From a virus, in the IMG/VR virus record IMGVR_UViG_3300034060_001689, positions 1-33,439 of that record: 33,439 bases of DNA; one strand, given 5' to 3'. Every line of letters begins with the position of its first letter. Position 1 is the stretch's first letter. Under the pieces are notes generated by a model. It was not told the DNA's origin. It made no database searches and saw nothing but the letters and a program-made list of their open reading frames with translations. Of this stretch, positions 17,162 to 24,876 are shown piece by piece. The translations under genes and the position numbers were made by a program.

Positions 17162-17986
17162 TTAATACGCTACTAATCTATCTTCTACCCAAGCTTGATA
17201 ATTAGGACCTAATTTATATGTAACATTGTTTCCACCACCAACTCTTTCTATAATTTTTGAATGTACTACAGCTGAAAAAAAAGTTGAGTATTGTCCTCTT
17301 GTGTAATGTGAACCAATATATTTTAAAAAATTTGTTTTAGTTTTATTTGGTATTTCAGGTGTATCTTTTATAAAAGTTATTAGTTTATCAACTAAACTAT
17401 TTTCCTTTTTATTGAATGTGATGTTATTATATTTGTGAAAAACCACTAAATTATTTTTTTTAGCTATTGTATTAACAACACTATCTAAATAATTACGATT
17501 TTCACCACCTAAATGTTTTCTATATAGAGAAAGTTTTTGTATAACTTTTTTAGGTTCTAATGTTTCTATTAAATTTTCTATAAATTTTTTTATATAAAAT
17601 GAAATTAAAAATGAAATCCTATGTTTTTCCGTATACCCACCAGAAGATCGATTATAAAGTTTATCTAAATAATTCATTTTATCGTTAATATTTTCTGGTA
17701 AAAAATAAATTTTCCCTAAAAGAAAAACACATATATCGATATCAGACTCATTATTTGGGTAATTAAAATTTTTGGTATTAAATAATTTTTGTAATAAAAA
17801 TTCTATTAGTATTTTACTTTTCTTAATCATTTCTAAATTAAACCCATAAGTATTTAATTTATTTAAAATAATATTAAAATTTTCTTCAAATTTAACTTCG
17901 TCAATAAATAACGTAATATATGAATCTAATTTTTCATTTTCAATAAGTAATCTTTTATATTGGGTTTCATTTATAATAATTTTCAT
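17162..17986 (-). CDS. Candidate internal head protein with winged-helix-like C-terminus, unknown
   Basis: The family of this 274-residue protein is not recognised. The N-terminus MKIIINETQYKRLLIENE matches the short MK-I-x-[LI]-[TN]-E-[ST] leader shared by several genes in this window, with a possible cut after INE at residue 7. The middle is helical and Lys/Asn-rich. The last 75 residues (VDKLITFIKDTPEIP, then HSKIIERVGGGNNVTYKLG) look like a winged helix: helices followed by a beta hairpin with a Gly-rich wing. It lies upstream of the terminase with its own late box 16 bases from the ATG. A DNA-binding protein packaged in the head is one inference; an assembly or regulatory protein is an alternative. 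Confidence 0.65.
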   Translation of the reverse strand: MKIIINETQYKRLLIENEKLDSYITLFIDEVKFEENFNIILNKLNTYGFNLEMIKKSKILIEFLLQKLFNTKNFNYPNNESDIDICVFLLGKIYFLPENINDKMNYLDKLYNRSSGGYTEKHRISFLISFYIKKFIENLIETLEPKKVIQKLSLYRKHLGGENRNYLDSVVNTIAKKNNLVVFHKYNNITFNKKENSLVDKLITFIKDTPEIPNKTKTNFLKYIGSHYTRGQYSTFFSAVVHSKIIERVGGGNNVTYKLGPNYQAWVEDRLVAY

Positions 17987-18002
17987 TTTTTTTAACTTTA
18001 TA

Positions 18003-18010
18003 ATAAATAG
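18003..18010 (-). promoter_or_regulatory. Putative late promoter box, variant CTATTTAT
   Basis: Read on the minus strand as CTATTTAT then TATAAAG, 16 bases before the ATG at 17986. It is the only one of the 17 boxes that departs from ATATTTAT. Confidence 0.5.
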
Positions 18011-18026
18011 TTATTACAAATAAAAA

Positions 18027-18050
18027 AATCCTGTAGTTTCTACAGGATTT
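18027..18050 (-). terminator. Intrinsic terminator
   Basis: AAATCCTGTA (18027-18036) and TACAGGATTT (18041-18050) form a perfect stem around GTTT. In the minus-strand sense the T run in AAATCC supplies the tail. It is 20 bases after the stop codon of the gene ending at 18071. Confidence 0.82.
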
Positions 18051-18070
18051 AATTTATTTTTTTTATAATT

Positions 18071-19513
18071 TTAAAGGTATTTGTGTAATTTACTTACTTT
18101 TTCAAAATCTCCAGAATCTAAAGCGTCATCTATAAGTTTTTGTAATTCACTTTTGGACATATTTTTATAATATGTATCTTCATCTTCTATTTCATCTGTT
18201 TCAGTAGAACTTTCATCACCTAAATGATTTAAGATGTCACCCATATCATCATATCCTGTCTCATCAAACATATCTTCTAAACTATCAGATTGATCTTCGT
18301 TATGTAAATCTTTTAATTCTTTCATAATTTCTTTACATCTTTGACTACCTGATAAAATTTCTTTCACAAATTCGTGGAATTTTTGAGCTGGTAATTTAGT
18401 TAATTCTCTAAATAACCATTGTTTGATATCATAATCCTCATCATCTACACATTCTAAGAATTTTTCCCACATACCTGGACCTAATCTCATACCCCATATC
18501 TCATTCGATGGTGTATCAGCTAATGATATAACTTGTTTTTGTTCTTCGAAATCTAAATGTCCTTCAGCCCAACTAGAAGCTGCTAATTCCATAGACCCTT
18601 TAATTAATTCATGAACTAATAATGGGAAAATCCATGCTTTAGCTACTACTACTGGATATTCTTCACCTTTACTTACTTCGATATTTTCACCACCATCTTC
18701 TTCATTTGAATCATCAGGATCATTAGAAAAATCTTTTTCAGCTTTTTTCCAAACAATTTTTTCAGTTCCACCAATTTGTCCACCCATAACAGTATCGGGA
18801 ATAACCCAATATTGGAAATCTGCGATAGACATAAGTTTACCATATAACCCCATTAATCTAGGATCAATAGAATCTAATTCATCAGCAACCATATGGAAAA
18901 TATAATGTCCTTTTTTAGCTGCTCCTTGCATCATTGCATTGATGATATTTCTTTTATCAACCTCAATTTCTAACTGTTCTAATCTTTCAGCACTTTTAGG
19001 TTGTTTTGATTGTGGTTGTGAAGATGGAGTTTCATCTTCCTCTTCCTCATCACTATCGATTGATAATTTACTTCCTGGTGGTACTAATTCCACTTCTAAC
19101 ATTTCTTGTGGGATATCAAACTCCTCAGAAACGATATCAATAGCTAATTGTTCTAAAGCATCTTTATGTCTAGCTTCTATTTGACTTACTTCACTCATAA
19201 TTCTAAACATTTCCTGCATAATTGTTGGAGATATGTTTTGAACACCATGATATCTTTTTACTTTATTAATGATTTCTTTAAATCTTTTAGATGCTATTTT
19301 TTCTGAATAGTTACTTAAATCACCCGTAGATGGTATAGATTTACTTTTTCCAAAAACGTGTTCACCACTTCTTAAAGTTCTCTCTAAACTTGGGTTCATT
19401 CTTTCAGGGTGTTCAGGATCGTACTCAACAGCTTCAGATAATCTTTTAACCCTAGCTTGTTCTCTAATAACTCTACCTGTAACTTCACTTATTATATTTC
19501 TACTTTTTTTCAT
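18071..19513 (-). CDS. Large acidic conserved-looking phage protein, unknown
   Basis: From the ATG at 19513 the product is 480 residues; a TTG at 19558 would add 15. The N-terminus MKKSRNIISEVTGRVIREQ resembles the MK...[LI]-x-E leader of neighbouring genes (IISE-V, then RLSE-A near residue 27). Acidic, low-complexity spacers (near 155 and 275, and at the C-terminus) separate globular parts. One contains HYIFHMVADELDSIDPRLMG and FQYWVIPDTV, another WIFPLLVHELIKGSMELAAS. The latter parts seem familiar from uncharacterised proteins of other phages, but I cannot name a family. The leader from the box to the ATG is 63 bases, long for this window. A head-associated or packaged protein is a reasonable guess from the N-terminus and position. 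Confidence 0.66.
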   Translation of the reverse strand: MKKSRNIISEVTGRVIREQARVKRLSEAVEYDPEHPERMNPSLERTLRSGEHVFGKSKSIPSTGDLSNYSEKIASKRFKEIINKVKRYHGVQNISPTIMQEMFRIMSEVSQIEARHKDALEQLAIDIVSEEFDIPQEMLEVELVPPGSKLSIDSDEEEEDETPSSQPQSKQPKSAERLEQLEIEVDKRNIINAMMQGAAKKGHYIFHMVADELDSIDPRLMGLYGKLMSIADFQYWVIPDTVMGGQIGGTEKIVWKKAEKDFSNDPDDSNEEDGGENIEVSKGEEYPVVVAKAWIFPLLVHELIKGSMELAASSWAEGHLDFEEQKQVISLADTPSNEIWGMRLGPGMWEKFLECVDDEDYDIKQWLFRELTKLPAQKFHEFVKEILSGSQRCKEIMKELKDLHNEDQSDSLEDMFDETGYDDMGDILNHLGDESSTETDEIEDEDTYYKNMSKSELQKLIDDALDSGDFEKVSKLHKYL

Positions 19514-19576
19514 ATTAATTTTTTTTACAAACCTAAAGCTTTTTTTTATATTAAACAATTTTAATGTTCTGTATAA

Positions 19577-19584
19577 ATAAATAT
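19577..19584 (-). promoter_or_regulatory. Putative late promoter box ATATTTAT
   Basis: Read on the minus strand as ATATTTAT then TTATACAG. It is 63 bases before the ATG at 19513 and 18 bases before an in-frame TTG at 19558, so either a long leader or a TTG start is possible. Confidence 0.5.
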
Positions 19585-19598
19585 CTTTAGTTTTCTTT

Positions 19599-20012
19599 TT
19601 ATAAACCTTTTTTAAATCTCTTAGCTAAATTTAAAGCTCTAACCTTAGATAAGTCTTCTTTATTTTTAGTTTGTACACCTGGTTTCTTTTTATCTGTATC
19701 GTATGACTTTAATTTTTTATCTACCGCAGATATAGATTTATCACCTTTAGTTAATTTAGTAGCTCTACCTTTTTCTAAATCTTTAGGTATCCAATTTTCA
19801 TCACCATCTTTTTCATTTATAGTAACAGATTTTACATCACCTGTTTTTTCATCCTTAACACCATAAGTACCTTTTTTTAATGTATTCATAGTATTAGTGA
19901 ATTCACTTTGTTTATACACCGCCATTTGTTCTACTTCATTAATATATTTTTCCATTAGATTTTTTTTAATGACATTTTTAATTTCGGATTCTGTTAAAAT
20001 TATTTTTTTCAT
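19599..20012 (-). CDS. Lysine-rich small protein, candidate internal head protein
   Basis: The 137-residue product is strongly basic (many Lys, ending RALNLAKRFKKGL). It begins MKKIILTESEIKNVIKK, the clearest form of the shared leader, with LTE-S at residues 6-9. Small basic proteins with a short cleavable N-terminal capsid-targeting sequence are the classic T4 internal proteins (IPI, IPII, IPIII), which are packaged and ejected with the DNA. The body has no recognised domain (TGDVKSVTINEKDGDENWIP in the centre). It follows the 132-residue gene after 8 bases with no promoter of its own, so it belongs to the operon starting at 22551. The internal-protein role is an inference from composition and leader. 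Confidence 0.65.
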   Translation of the reverse strand: MKKIILTESEIKNVIKKNLMEKYINEVEQMAVYKQSEFTNTMNTLKKGTYGVKDEKTGDVKSVTINEKDGDENWIPKDLEKGRATKLTKGDKSISAVDKKLKSYDTDKKKPGVQTKNKEDLSKVRALNLAKRFKKGL

Positions 20013-20020
20013 ATTAATAT

Positions 20021-20419
20021 TTAAGTATTTATTATTTGTTTATCGAATTTCAAAACCATATCTCTTTCATATAATTTATCGTTTACAGATTCAATATCTT
20101 CACCAAAAGAGAAAAATAATCTTTTTTCAGGATAATCATCATACCCTTCCATATTTTCCCAAGCTAAAGCGACAACACCATCTACAGCGTCCCACATAGC
20201 GAAAGAATCAGATTCTTGTACTAAATCTAATCTAAGTGTGGTATTTAAATTACCTGTCTTTTTAATAAAATTTTCTTCTGGTGGTTCTGGATTTCCTGAA
20301 GATGGATAAGAATCCCATCCTTCCCCGTCTATATCCTCTATAACGTCAGAAAAGAGGAATTCATAAATGTAATTCCCCTTCCAATTCTGTCCTACTTTAT
20401 TTATAAAAACTAGTTTCAT
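20021..20419 (-). CDS. Small acidic phage protein, unknown
   Basis: The 132-residue product has aromatic and acidic stretches: YIYEFLFSDVIEDIDGEGWD, then SYPSSGNPEPPEENFIKKTG, and QESDSFAMWDAVDGVVALAW. I have a general recollection of similar proteins in other T4-like phages, without a function. The start overlaps the previous stop by one base (TAATG), so translation is coupled to the 598-residue acidic protein. No leader motif of the MK-I-x-L-T-E type is present (it begins MKLVFINKVGQN). It could be a partner or chaperone of the coupled acidic protein. Confident as a gene, with no assigned role. Confidence 0.68.
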   Translation of the reverse strand: MKLVFINKVGQNWKGNYIYEFLFSDVIEDIDGEGWDSYPSSGNPEPPEENFIKKTGNLNTTLRLDLVQESDSFAMWDAVDGVVALAWENMEGYDDYPEKRLFFSFGEDIESVNDKLYERDMVLKFDKQIINT

Positions 20420-22215
20420 TATCTAAACATTCCTCTTCTTCTAAATGATGGTTTTGGTAAACCTCCTTCTTCCGCTTTAGGATTTGGGTTCACTAATGGT
20501 TTTTTAATTTTTTTCCACTTATCACCTTCACCTGGTTTAGTAATCGGTTTTTGAATTCCTGGTTCTTTAACTGGTGCTGGATTATTCATTTCGAAATCTT
20601 CTAATCCCGCTTTAGGATTTGGATTAACTAATGGTTTATTAATTTTTCTCCATTTGTCTTTTTCTCCTGGTCTAGTGATTGGTTTTTGAATTCCCGGTTC
20701 TTTAACTGGAGCTGGATTATTCATAATAAAATCATAATCTAATTCAATAAAATCTTCTTGATTGTTATGATTAGTTGATGGGTAATCAGCTCTACCATTA
20801 TTATCTTTATCTAAATCTAATCTATTTGGTATACCATCAAAATCACTATCAAAGTCGTAATCTGAAGTATTTTTTGATAAACCATTATTTCTTGGAAATC
20901 TATCTGTGAAATCTACTGATGAAGGAAATTCATTTTTTCCGTATCTTACACTATCCAAAACATCCATATCTTCATCCATCACTCTTTTTTTAGATGGTCT
21001 TTCACCTTTTCTTAAACCTTCGAAATCTTTTTTATTGATTACACCATAAGGTTTTCTTACATCGATATTTTTTCTATTATCTTTAAATGGAGAAGTACTT
21101 TCATTAGCGTCTTGTTCACTACATGTTGAACATCCTTTACCCATACATTCTTCACAAACGTATCTAGACTCTACCATTCTCTTATTATTAGATAATTTTT
21201 TCATTAATGTTTTTTTAGTAAAAGTTTTTGTTTCATCTACTCTTTTATATTTTTTACCATTAACTGTGATGAATTCATCTTCTTTCCCTTTTTTATTTTC
21301 TTCAGATAATTCTTCAGTTGGTTCATCAGATAATTCTTCATCAGTTTCTTCTGATTTAGGTTCGTTATCAAAACCACCTTCCTCTTCATCACCTTCTAAT
21401 TTTGAAATAATATCTTCTTTATCACCCTCATCCATATCATCTAAGTGCATTGCTGAAATTACAGAGTTGATAACATATTTTTCTATTTCAGGATCAACTT
21501 TTTCAGAATCTCTCATTAATTGAGTGATTTTACCAGTTAATTTTTGAATTTTTTTAGTAACTTCGTCACCATCTTCATTATCACCATCTTCTTCATCAGT
21601 ATCTTCTGTGTCACCAAAGTCCATATCAGCGATATCACCACCCATATCAACATCAACCTCATCTTCAACTTCATCTTCTACAGGAGCCTCAACTGGAGTT
21701 TCTTGTTTTGGTACATCTACTTTTAATACAGATTTAGCTTCTTCTAATTCATCATCAGAATCAGATATTAATTCTTTTTTTTCTTCTTCAGTTTCATCTT
21801 CTTCCATAACAAAACCAAATCCAACACCACCACCAAAAGCAACACCATCAGATTCAAAGATGTTTATGTTATTTTCAATACCATAAGATTCATTTAACAT
21901 ATCAAACTTTAAATTTAATTGTTTTAAAGCTTCAGAATAAGAATGGTATTTTTCACTACCTTTATTTTGTAAACCTCCGATATAGTTAAAATCTTCAGCT
22001 AAAAATTGTCCATTTGTTTTATTAGATGTTTTAATGAAGTAATCATGATTTTCTCTAACGATACCATAAACAATACCATTTGGACCTTTTTTTATTAATT
22101 CTAATTCAGAAAAACTTTTACTTTCATTTAAAGTAGTCATTTTCCCCATAAGGTCTAACATTCTATTTAATTTATCTTGACCTTTAAGACTTTTTGGATT
22201 TACATTATTTTTCAT
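20419..22215 (-). CDS. Very acidic multi-segment protein with C-terminal tandem repeat, unknown
   Basis: The product is 598 residues. An N-terminal domain at about residues 36-115 (SFSELELIKKGPNGIVYGIV, then EDFNYIGGLQNKG) seems familiar from other phage proteins, but I know no function for it. A very Asp/Glu-rich region follows at about 145-310. A Cys cluster (CEECMGKGCSTC, near 355) may bind a metal. A DSDFDGIPNRLDLDKDNNGR stretch near 475 is like the Ca-binding loops of TSP3 or dockerin domains. Two 45-residue repeats follow, and the tail is basic (KPSFRRRGMFR). LNE-S occurs near residue 30. The gene is 9 bases after the 108-residue gene, whose promoter it shares. The composition resembles scaffold, so a second core or head protein is possible, but this is not shown. 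Confidence 0.68.
   Translation of the reverse strand: MKNNVNPKSLKGQDKLNRMLDLMGKMTTLNESKSFSELELIKKGPNGIVYGIVRENHDYFIKTSNKTNGQFLAEDFNYIGGLQNKGSEKYHSYSEALKQLNLKFDMLNESYGIENNINIFESDGVAFGGGVGFGFVMEEDETEEEKKELISDSDDELEEAKSVLKVDVPKQETPVEAPVEDEVEDEVDVDMGGDIADMDFGDTEDTDEEDGDNEDGDEVTKKIQKLTGKITQLMRDSEKVDPEIEKYVINSVISAMHLDDMDEGDKEDIISKLEGDEEEGGFDNEPKSEETDEELSDEPTEELSEENKKGKEDEFITVNGKKYKRVDETKTFTKKTLMKKLSNNKRMVESRYVCEECMGKGCSTCSEQDANESTSPFKDNRKNIDVRKPYGVINKKDFEGLRKGERPSKKRVMDEDMDVLDSVRYGKNEFPSSVDFTDRFPRNNGLSKNTSDYDFDSDFDGIPNRLDLDKDNNGRADYPSTNHNNQEDFIELDYDFIMNNPAPVKEPGIQKPITRPGEKDKWRKINKPLVNPNPKAGLEDFEMNNPAPVKEPGIQKPITKPGEGDKWKKIKKPLVNPNPKAEEGGLPKPSFRRRGMFR
20455..20724 (-). repeat. Two tandem 135-base repeats inside the acidic-protein gene
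   Basis: Copies at 20590-20724 and 20455-20589 each encode 45 residues. Both begin MNNPAPVKEPGIQKPIT and carry the NKPLVNPNPKA or KKPLVNPNPKA segment; they differ at only a few internal positions and in the last six residues. They are Pro/Lys-rich and in frame, so they look like a recent duplication of a binding or linker module. Confidence 0.9.
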
Positions 22216-22224
22216 ATTTTATTT

Positions 22225-22551
22225 TTAATTTTCTTCTATTATTGGATTACCTGTTTTTATATTTACAAATTTGTAAGTTTCCGTTGTTGTTGAAGCGGAA
22301 ATTAATCCTGTGTCAAATACATCCGCTGGTTTATTATTACCTAAAAGTAAAAAACCTGAATTAAGTGTTGTTGTTGATCCATTAACTAAAATATCTAATG
22401 TTTCACCCGCTACACCTACTACAGATATACCATTAATAGTATAAGTACCATTTGTGTTAAAGTATATAGCACTATACACATTACTATTAAAGTTTACGGT
22501 TGTATTATTATGAATAACTGTGTATGTACCAGTTCTATAAGTTGTTCCCAT
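22225..22551 (-). CDS. Small beta-rich Thr/Asn/Gly protein, possible virion decoration protein
   Basis: The 108-residue product is beta-strand-rich and full of Thr, Asn, Gly, Val and Ile (VIHNNTTVNFNSNVYSAIYF, then GVAGETLDILVNGSTTTLNS), with no Cys or Trp. Such composition is common in small virion surface, decoration and tail proteins, but I recognise no family. It has a late box 16 bases upstream and is the first gene of the unit continuing into the acidic 598-residue protein. A structural role is inferred only from composition and the late box. Confidence 0.65.
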   Translation of the reverse strand: MGTTYRTGTYTVIHNNTTVNFNSNVYSAIYFNTNGTYTINGISVVGVAGETLDILVNGSTTTLNSGFLLLGNNKPADVFDTGLISASTTTETYKFVNIKTGNPIIEEN

Positions 22552-22567
22552 ATTTAATGTTTTCTAT

Positions 22568-22575
22568 ATAAATAT
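22568..22575 (-). promoter_or_regulatory. Putative late promoter box ATATTTAT
   Basis: Read on the minus strand as ATATTTAT then ATAGAAAA, 16 bases before the ATG at 22551. It probably drives the four-gene unit ending at 19599. Confidence 0.6.
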
Positions 22576-22586
22576 TACATTTTAAA

Positions 22587-22617
22587 TAAAAAAGCGATAT
22601 CAGATTAAATGATACCT
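22587..22617 (-). terminator. Intrinsic terminator overlapping the 3' end of the nucleotidyltransferase gene
   Basis: In the minus-strand sense GGTATCA pairs with TGATATC (one G-U pair) around a 7-base loop that contains the TAA stop codon (22605-22607). A T-rich tail follows after GC. The stem therefore includes the last codons of the gene. Confidence 0.6.
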
Positions 22618-23402
22618 CTAAATTGTTTTATAGTTTCGTGAAGTGTAAGTGATTTATCATACGCGTTAGTTTCTAATTCACTTAATTTATCTAGATATTC
22701 AGTTCTTCTTAAAACTTTAAAAGCGATGTTTTCGTATGAATATTCACCTTCTCTATCTAATCCAGATTGTCTCATTTTTTTTATCTTATCTTTAAGTGTT
22801 TTAATTCTTCTGATAGTTTTATCGTATTCAGCTCCTTTATATAAAAGGTAAATATCTTCTATAATATCTATAATTGAATTAACCTTTTCTTTCACTTTTA
22901 CAGAATCTATTTTCTTATCACCCTTTTCAGGTTTAATAACCCATCCATCCCATAAAACAGAATAAACCCCACTTGAAACGTGAGGTTCACTAACATCTTG
23001 TACATATAATTCAACATCATATCCTTTTATTTTAATATCATGTTTATCATTCCATAAATTCTTTTTAGAGTTGAAGTACTCTTTAACTAAATCTATATTT
23101 TCATCTACATCTTCAAAATTTAATAAAATATGTAAATCTACATCTGAAAATTTTGACCAGTTATAATTAGATAAACTACCAGTAAGGATAATATCTTGTA
23201 TATCCACCCAACTAATTTCAAGTGTTTCAAAAAAATCATCAGCGATTAATAACAATCTAGTACGTATTTCATCATACATATGTTGAGTTTCATCAAAAAC
23301 TTTAGGGTTTAATGTATCCCTTACTTTAAATGAAGATAAATCAATTTTTTCTCTTTCGATAATATCATTAACTTCGTTTTCTTCTAATCTTCTAATATCC
23401 AT
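22605..23402 (-). CDS. Predicted nucleotidyltransferase
   Basis: The 265-residue product has the polymerase-beta-type nucleotidyltransferase signature: LTGSLSNYNWSKFSDVDLHI, with Gly-Ser at residues 75-76 and the metal-binding pair Asp87 and Asp89, and a third acidic residue in VELYV (Glu131). Such enzymes transfer an NMP to a protein, nucleic acid or small molecule; the substrate is unknown. The second half is helical and charged (KTLKDKIKKMRQSGLDREGE). The first residues, MDIRRLEENEVNDIIERE, loosely match the shared leader (LEE-N), which raises the possibility that it is packaged and ejected. A late box lies 16 bases upstream, so it is probably expressed late, unlike a typical takeover enzyme. 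Confidence 0.75.
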   Translation of the reverse strand: MDIRRLEENEVNDIIEREKIDLSSFKVRDTLNPKVFDETQHMYDEIRTRLLLIADDFFETLEISWVDIQDIILTGSLSNYNWSKFSDVDLHILLNFEDVDENIDLVKEYFNSKKNLWNDKHDIKIKGYDVELYVQDVSEPHVSSGVYSVLWDGWVIKPEKGDKKIDSVKVKEKVNSIIDIIEDIYLLYKGAEYDKTIRRIKTLKDKIKKMRQSGLDREGEYSYENIAFKVLRRTEYLDKLSELETNAYDKSLTLHETIKQFRGII

Positions 23403-23418
23403 AAAATATTTTTTATAA

Positions 23419-23426
23419 ATAAATAT
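23419..23426 (-). promoter_or_regulatory. Putative late promoter box ATATTTAT
   Basis: Read on the minus strand as ATATTTAT then TTATAAAA, 16 bases before the ATG at 23402. Confidence 0.6.
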
Positions 23427-23448
23427 TAAGGAAAGTATAAATATGTTT

Positions 23449-23479
23449 AAAAATAAGAAACAGGCGTAATCTTATTTTT
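23449..23479 (-). terminator. Weak A/T-rich terminator-like hairpin
   Basis: AAAAATAAGA (23449-23458) can pair perfectly with TCTTATTTTT (23470-23479) around an 11-base loop. It follows the stop codon of the gene at 23500 on the minus strand. The stem is almost all A-T, so strength is doubtful. Confidence 0.45.
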
Positions 23480-23499
23480 ATCCTTTAATTATTTGTTTT

Positions 23500-23694
23500 C
23501 TATTTATTATTAATAGTCACTATTTCATATCTCTTATTTTCTTCCGTTGAATTGTTAAGAACTTGACAAATTCTCGTAACCTCTCCAAAACAACTTGTTT
23601 CGAAAACTTCGTAATTACCATTTAATAGTAAAACATTTTGTATCTTATCCTTACTTGATTTGATAACTTTTTTAATTTGATAACTTGTAATCAT
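23500..23694 (-). CDS. Small unknown protein
   Basis: The 64-residue product (MITSYQIKKVIKSSKDKIQN, then a beta-rich second half with FGEVTRICQVLN and a final YEIVTIN) has no recognised family. It starts one base after the stop codon of the KTSC gene, so it is translated with it as the last gene of a three-gene unit. The close packing is the main evidence that it is real. Confidence 0.55.
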   Translation of the reverse strand: MITSYQIKKVIKSSKDKIQNVLLLNGNYEVFETSCFGEVTRICQVLNNSTEENKRYEIVTINNK

Positions 23695-23695
23695 T

Positions 23696-23989
23696 TTATT
23701 TATTTTTTAATTGAATAATTTGTTCTAATAATGGTTTAACATTCACTATGTCCTTAGACATTTCATTTTTATATTTTTTAATAGTGGTGTTTAATGTTTT
23801 ACCTTGACTTTCTGAAGATTCAAATTTAATATAATCTTCCTTCTTTACATCTTCATAAACATATTGTCTTCCAGAACTAAAAATTAAAGCTAATTTTTTT
23901 TCTTTAATTAAATACTTTGAAGCTAAAATATTTGATGAATCAAATAAACACTCTATAGCGTTCTCTCCCTCTTGTTTTACTAATACCAT
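23696..23989 (-). CDS. KTSC-domain protein
   Basis: The 97-residue product contains a clear KTSC domain: residues near 25-70 read SKYLIKEKKLALIFSSGRQY, then YEDVKKEDYIKFESSESQGK, then TLNTTIKK. The closing lysine and the S-x-G-K-x-x-N element are the family signature. KTSC proteins are small and occur in bacteria and phages, and their molecular role is poorly known. The gene is the middle one of three, with gaps of 4 bases upstream and 1 base downstream. No late box is seen in front of the unit, so it may be expressed at a different time from the head genes. Confidence 0.78.
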   Translation of the reverse strand: MVLVKQEGENAIECLFDSSNILASKYLIKEKKLALIFSSGRQYVYEDVKKEDYIKFESSESQGKTLNTTIKKYKNEMSKDIVNVKPLLEQIIQLKNK

Positions 23990-23993
23990 AATT

Positions 23994-24218
23994 TTATTTT
24001 TTTATTAATTTATATGAATGAATTTTTTTCATTTCGTAGATTGTACCTTTTATTTCTTCCAGATTCCAATCCTCACCTTCAGTTTCTTCTGAAATGATAA
24101 CATAATCACCTGTGATGATCATAGCGGAATTTAAATATTCCTTTGTTTCGGAAGGGATGTCCATTCCATTTTTTAAAAGTAAAATAATTTTACCGAATTT
24201 TGGTGCTGATGAATACAT
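23994..24218 (-). CDS. Small unknown protein
   Basis: The 74-residue product (MYSSAPKFGKIILLLKNGMD, then NSAMIITGDYVIISEETEGE) is beta-rich with a short acidic centre and a basic C-terminus. No family is recognised. It opens the unit with the KTSC gene and the 64-residue gene. The 90 bases upstream hold the Hsp20 terminator and an A/T-rich stretch without the ATATTTAT box, so its promoter is not identified. Confidence 0.58.
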   Translation of the reverse strand: MYSSAPKFGKIILLLKNGMDIPSETKEYLNSAMIITGDYVIISEETEGEDWNLEEIKGTIYEMKKIHSYKLIKK

Positions 24219-24278
24219 ATATTTTATAATTTAAAAGTAAAAATAATAAATTAAATTTAAAACACAAAATAATATGAA

Positions 24279-24303
24279 AAAAAAATCCCCTCATTTGAGG
24301 GGA
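24279..24303 (-). terminator. Intrinsic terminator after the Hsp20 gene
   Basis: CCCCTC (24287-24292) pairs with GAGGGG (24297-24302) around ATTT. In the minus-strand sense a long T run follows. It is 6 bases after the Hsp20 stop codon. Confidence 0.88.
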
Positions 24304-24308
24304 CTGAA

Positions 24309-24791
24309 TTAACTAATTTTAATTTTCCTTGTATTTGTTTCCCAATCAGTAGTTTTTTCTTTAGGGATAAAAATAGTTGTAATACCATTTTTAGTTTTAG
24401 CGTGAATATCTTCACTAACAATATTTTTAGGTAATTTGAATGTACGTAAGAATTTAGTTTCGTGTAATTCTTTAGTAATGTATTTACCTGTAGTTGTTGT
24501 TGATTCAGTTTCTTGTTTTTCACCAGTTATCGTAATATGTTCTCCATGAATTTCGATATCTAAATCACTTTTAGTAATTCCTGGTGTGAAAATTTCATAT
24601 CTATAACCATTCTCATCCTCAAAAATATTAGTTAAAGGAACATTCGTTGTAACATTCTTTAATGTTGAGAAATCAGTAGTAGTTTTAGGAATAAAAGTAG
24701 TACCGAAAGTTGTTAATGGTTTTAAGAAAACATTTTCTTCTAAAATTGTGTCAAATTCTTTTAAAAATTTACTTAATTGTTTTTCTGTCAT
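24309..24791 (-). CDS. Small heat-shock protein, Hsp20 / alpha-crystallin family
   Basis: The 160-residue product has an N-terminal flexible arm and an alpha-crystallin domain at about residues 55-150. The domain runs NIFEDENGYRYEIFTPGITK, then LDIEIHGEHITITGEKQE, then ELHETKFLRTFKLPKNIVSE and GITTIFIPKE. A conserved arm-like IFIP motif is visible near the end. Such chaperones bind unfolding proteins without ATP and form oligomers. T4-like phages of several hosts carry Hsp20 genes, and here a ClpC-type unfoldase is encoded nearby, so both may serve protein quality control during infection or assembly. No ATATTTAT box is seen upstream. The family call is firm. Confidence 0.9.
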   Translation of the reverse strand: MTEKQLSKFLKEFDTILEENVFLKPLTTFGTTFIPKTTTDFSTLKNVTTNVPLTNIFEDENGYRYEIFTPGITKSDLDIEIHGEHITITGEKQETESTTTTGKYITKELHETKFLRTFKLPKNIVSEDIHAKTKNGITTIFIPKEKTTDWETNTRKIKIS

Positions 24792-24876
24792 TTTTGTTTT
24801 TATTTATTTATGTTATTTATTATTTTTTGTCTCTCTTAGACAAACTATGTACCAAAGTATAAATTATGTCAATTTG

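Noticed and set aside
21266-21886. Ser/Thr-rich plus-strand frames opposite the acidic 598-residue gene
   Set aside because: The composition is a by-product of the acidic codons on the other strand; no start context or function is visible.
24257-24523. 88-residue minus-strand frame at the Hsp20 3' end
   Set aside because: It overlaps the alpha-crystallin domain in another frame and runs through the terminator.
24800-24876. Hairpin and TTGACA-like sequence between the methyltransferase and Hsp20 genes
   Set aside because: The TTGTCT/AGACAA stem lacks a T run in the right sense and TTGACA has no -10 at a workable distance, so neither a terminator nor a promoter is supported.
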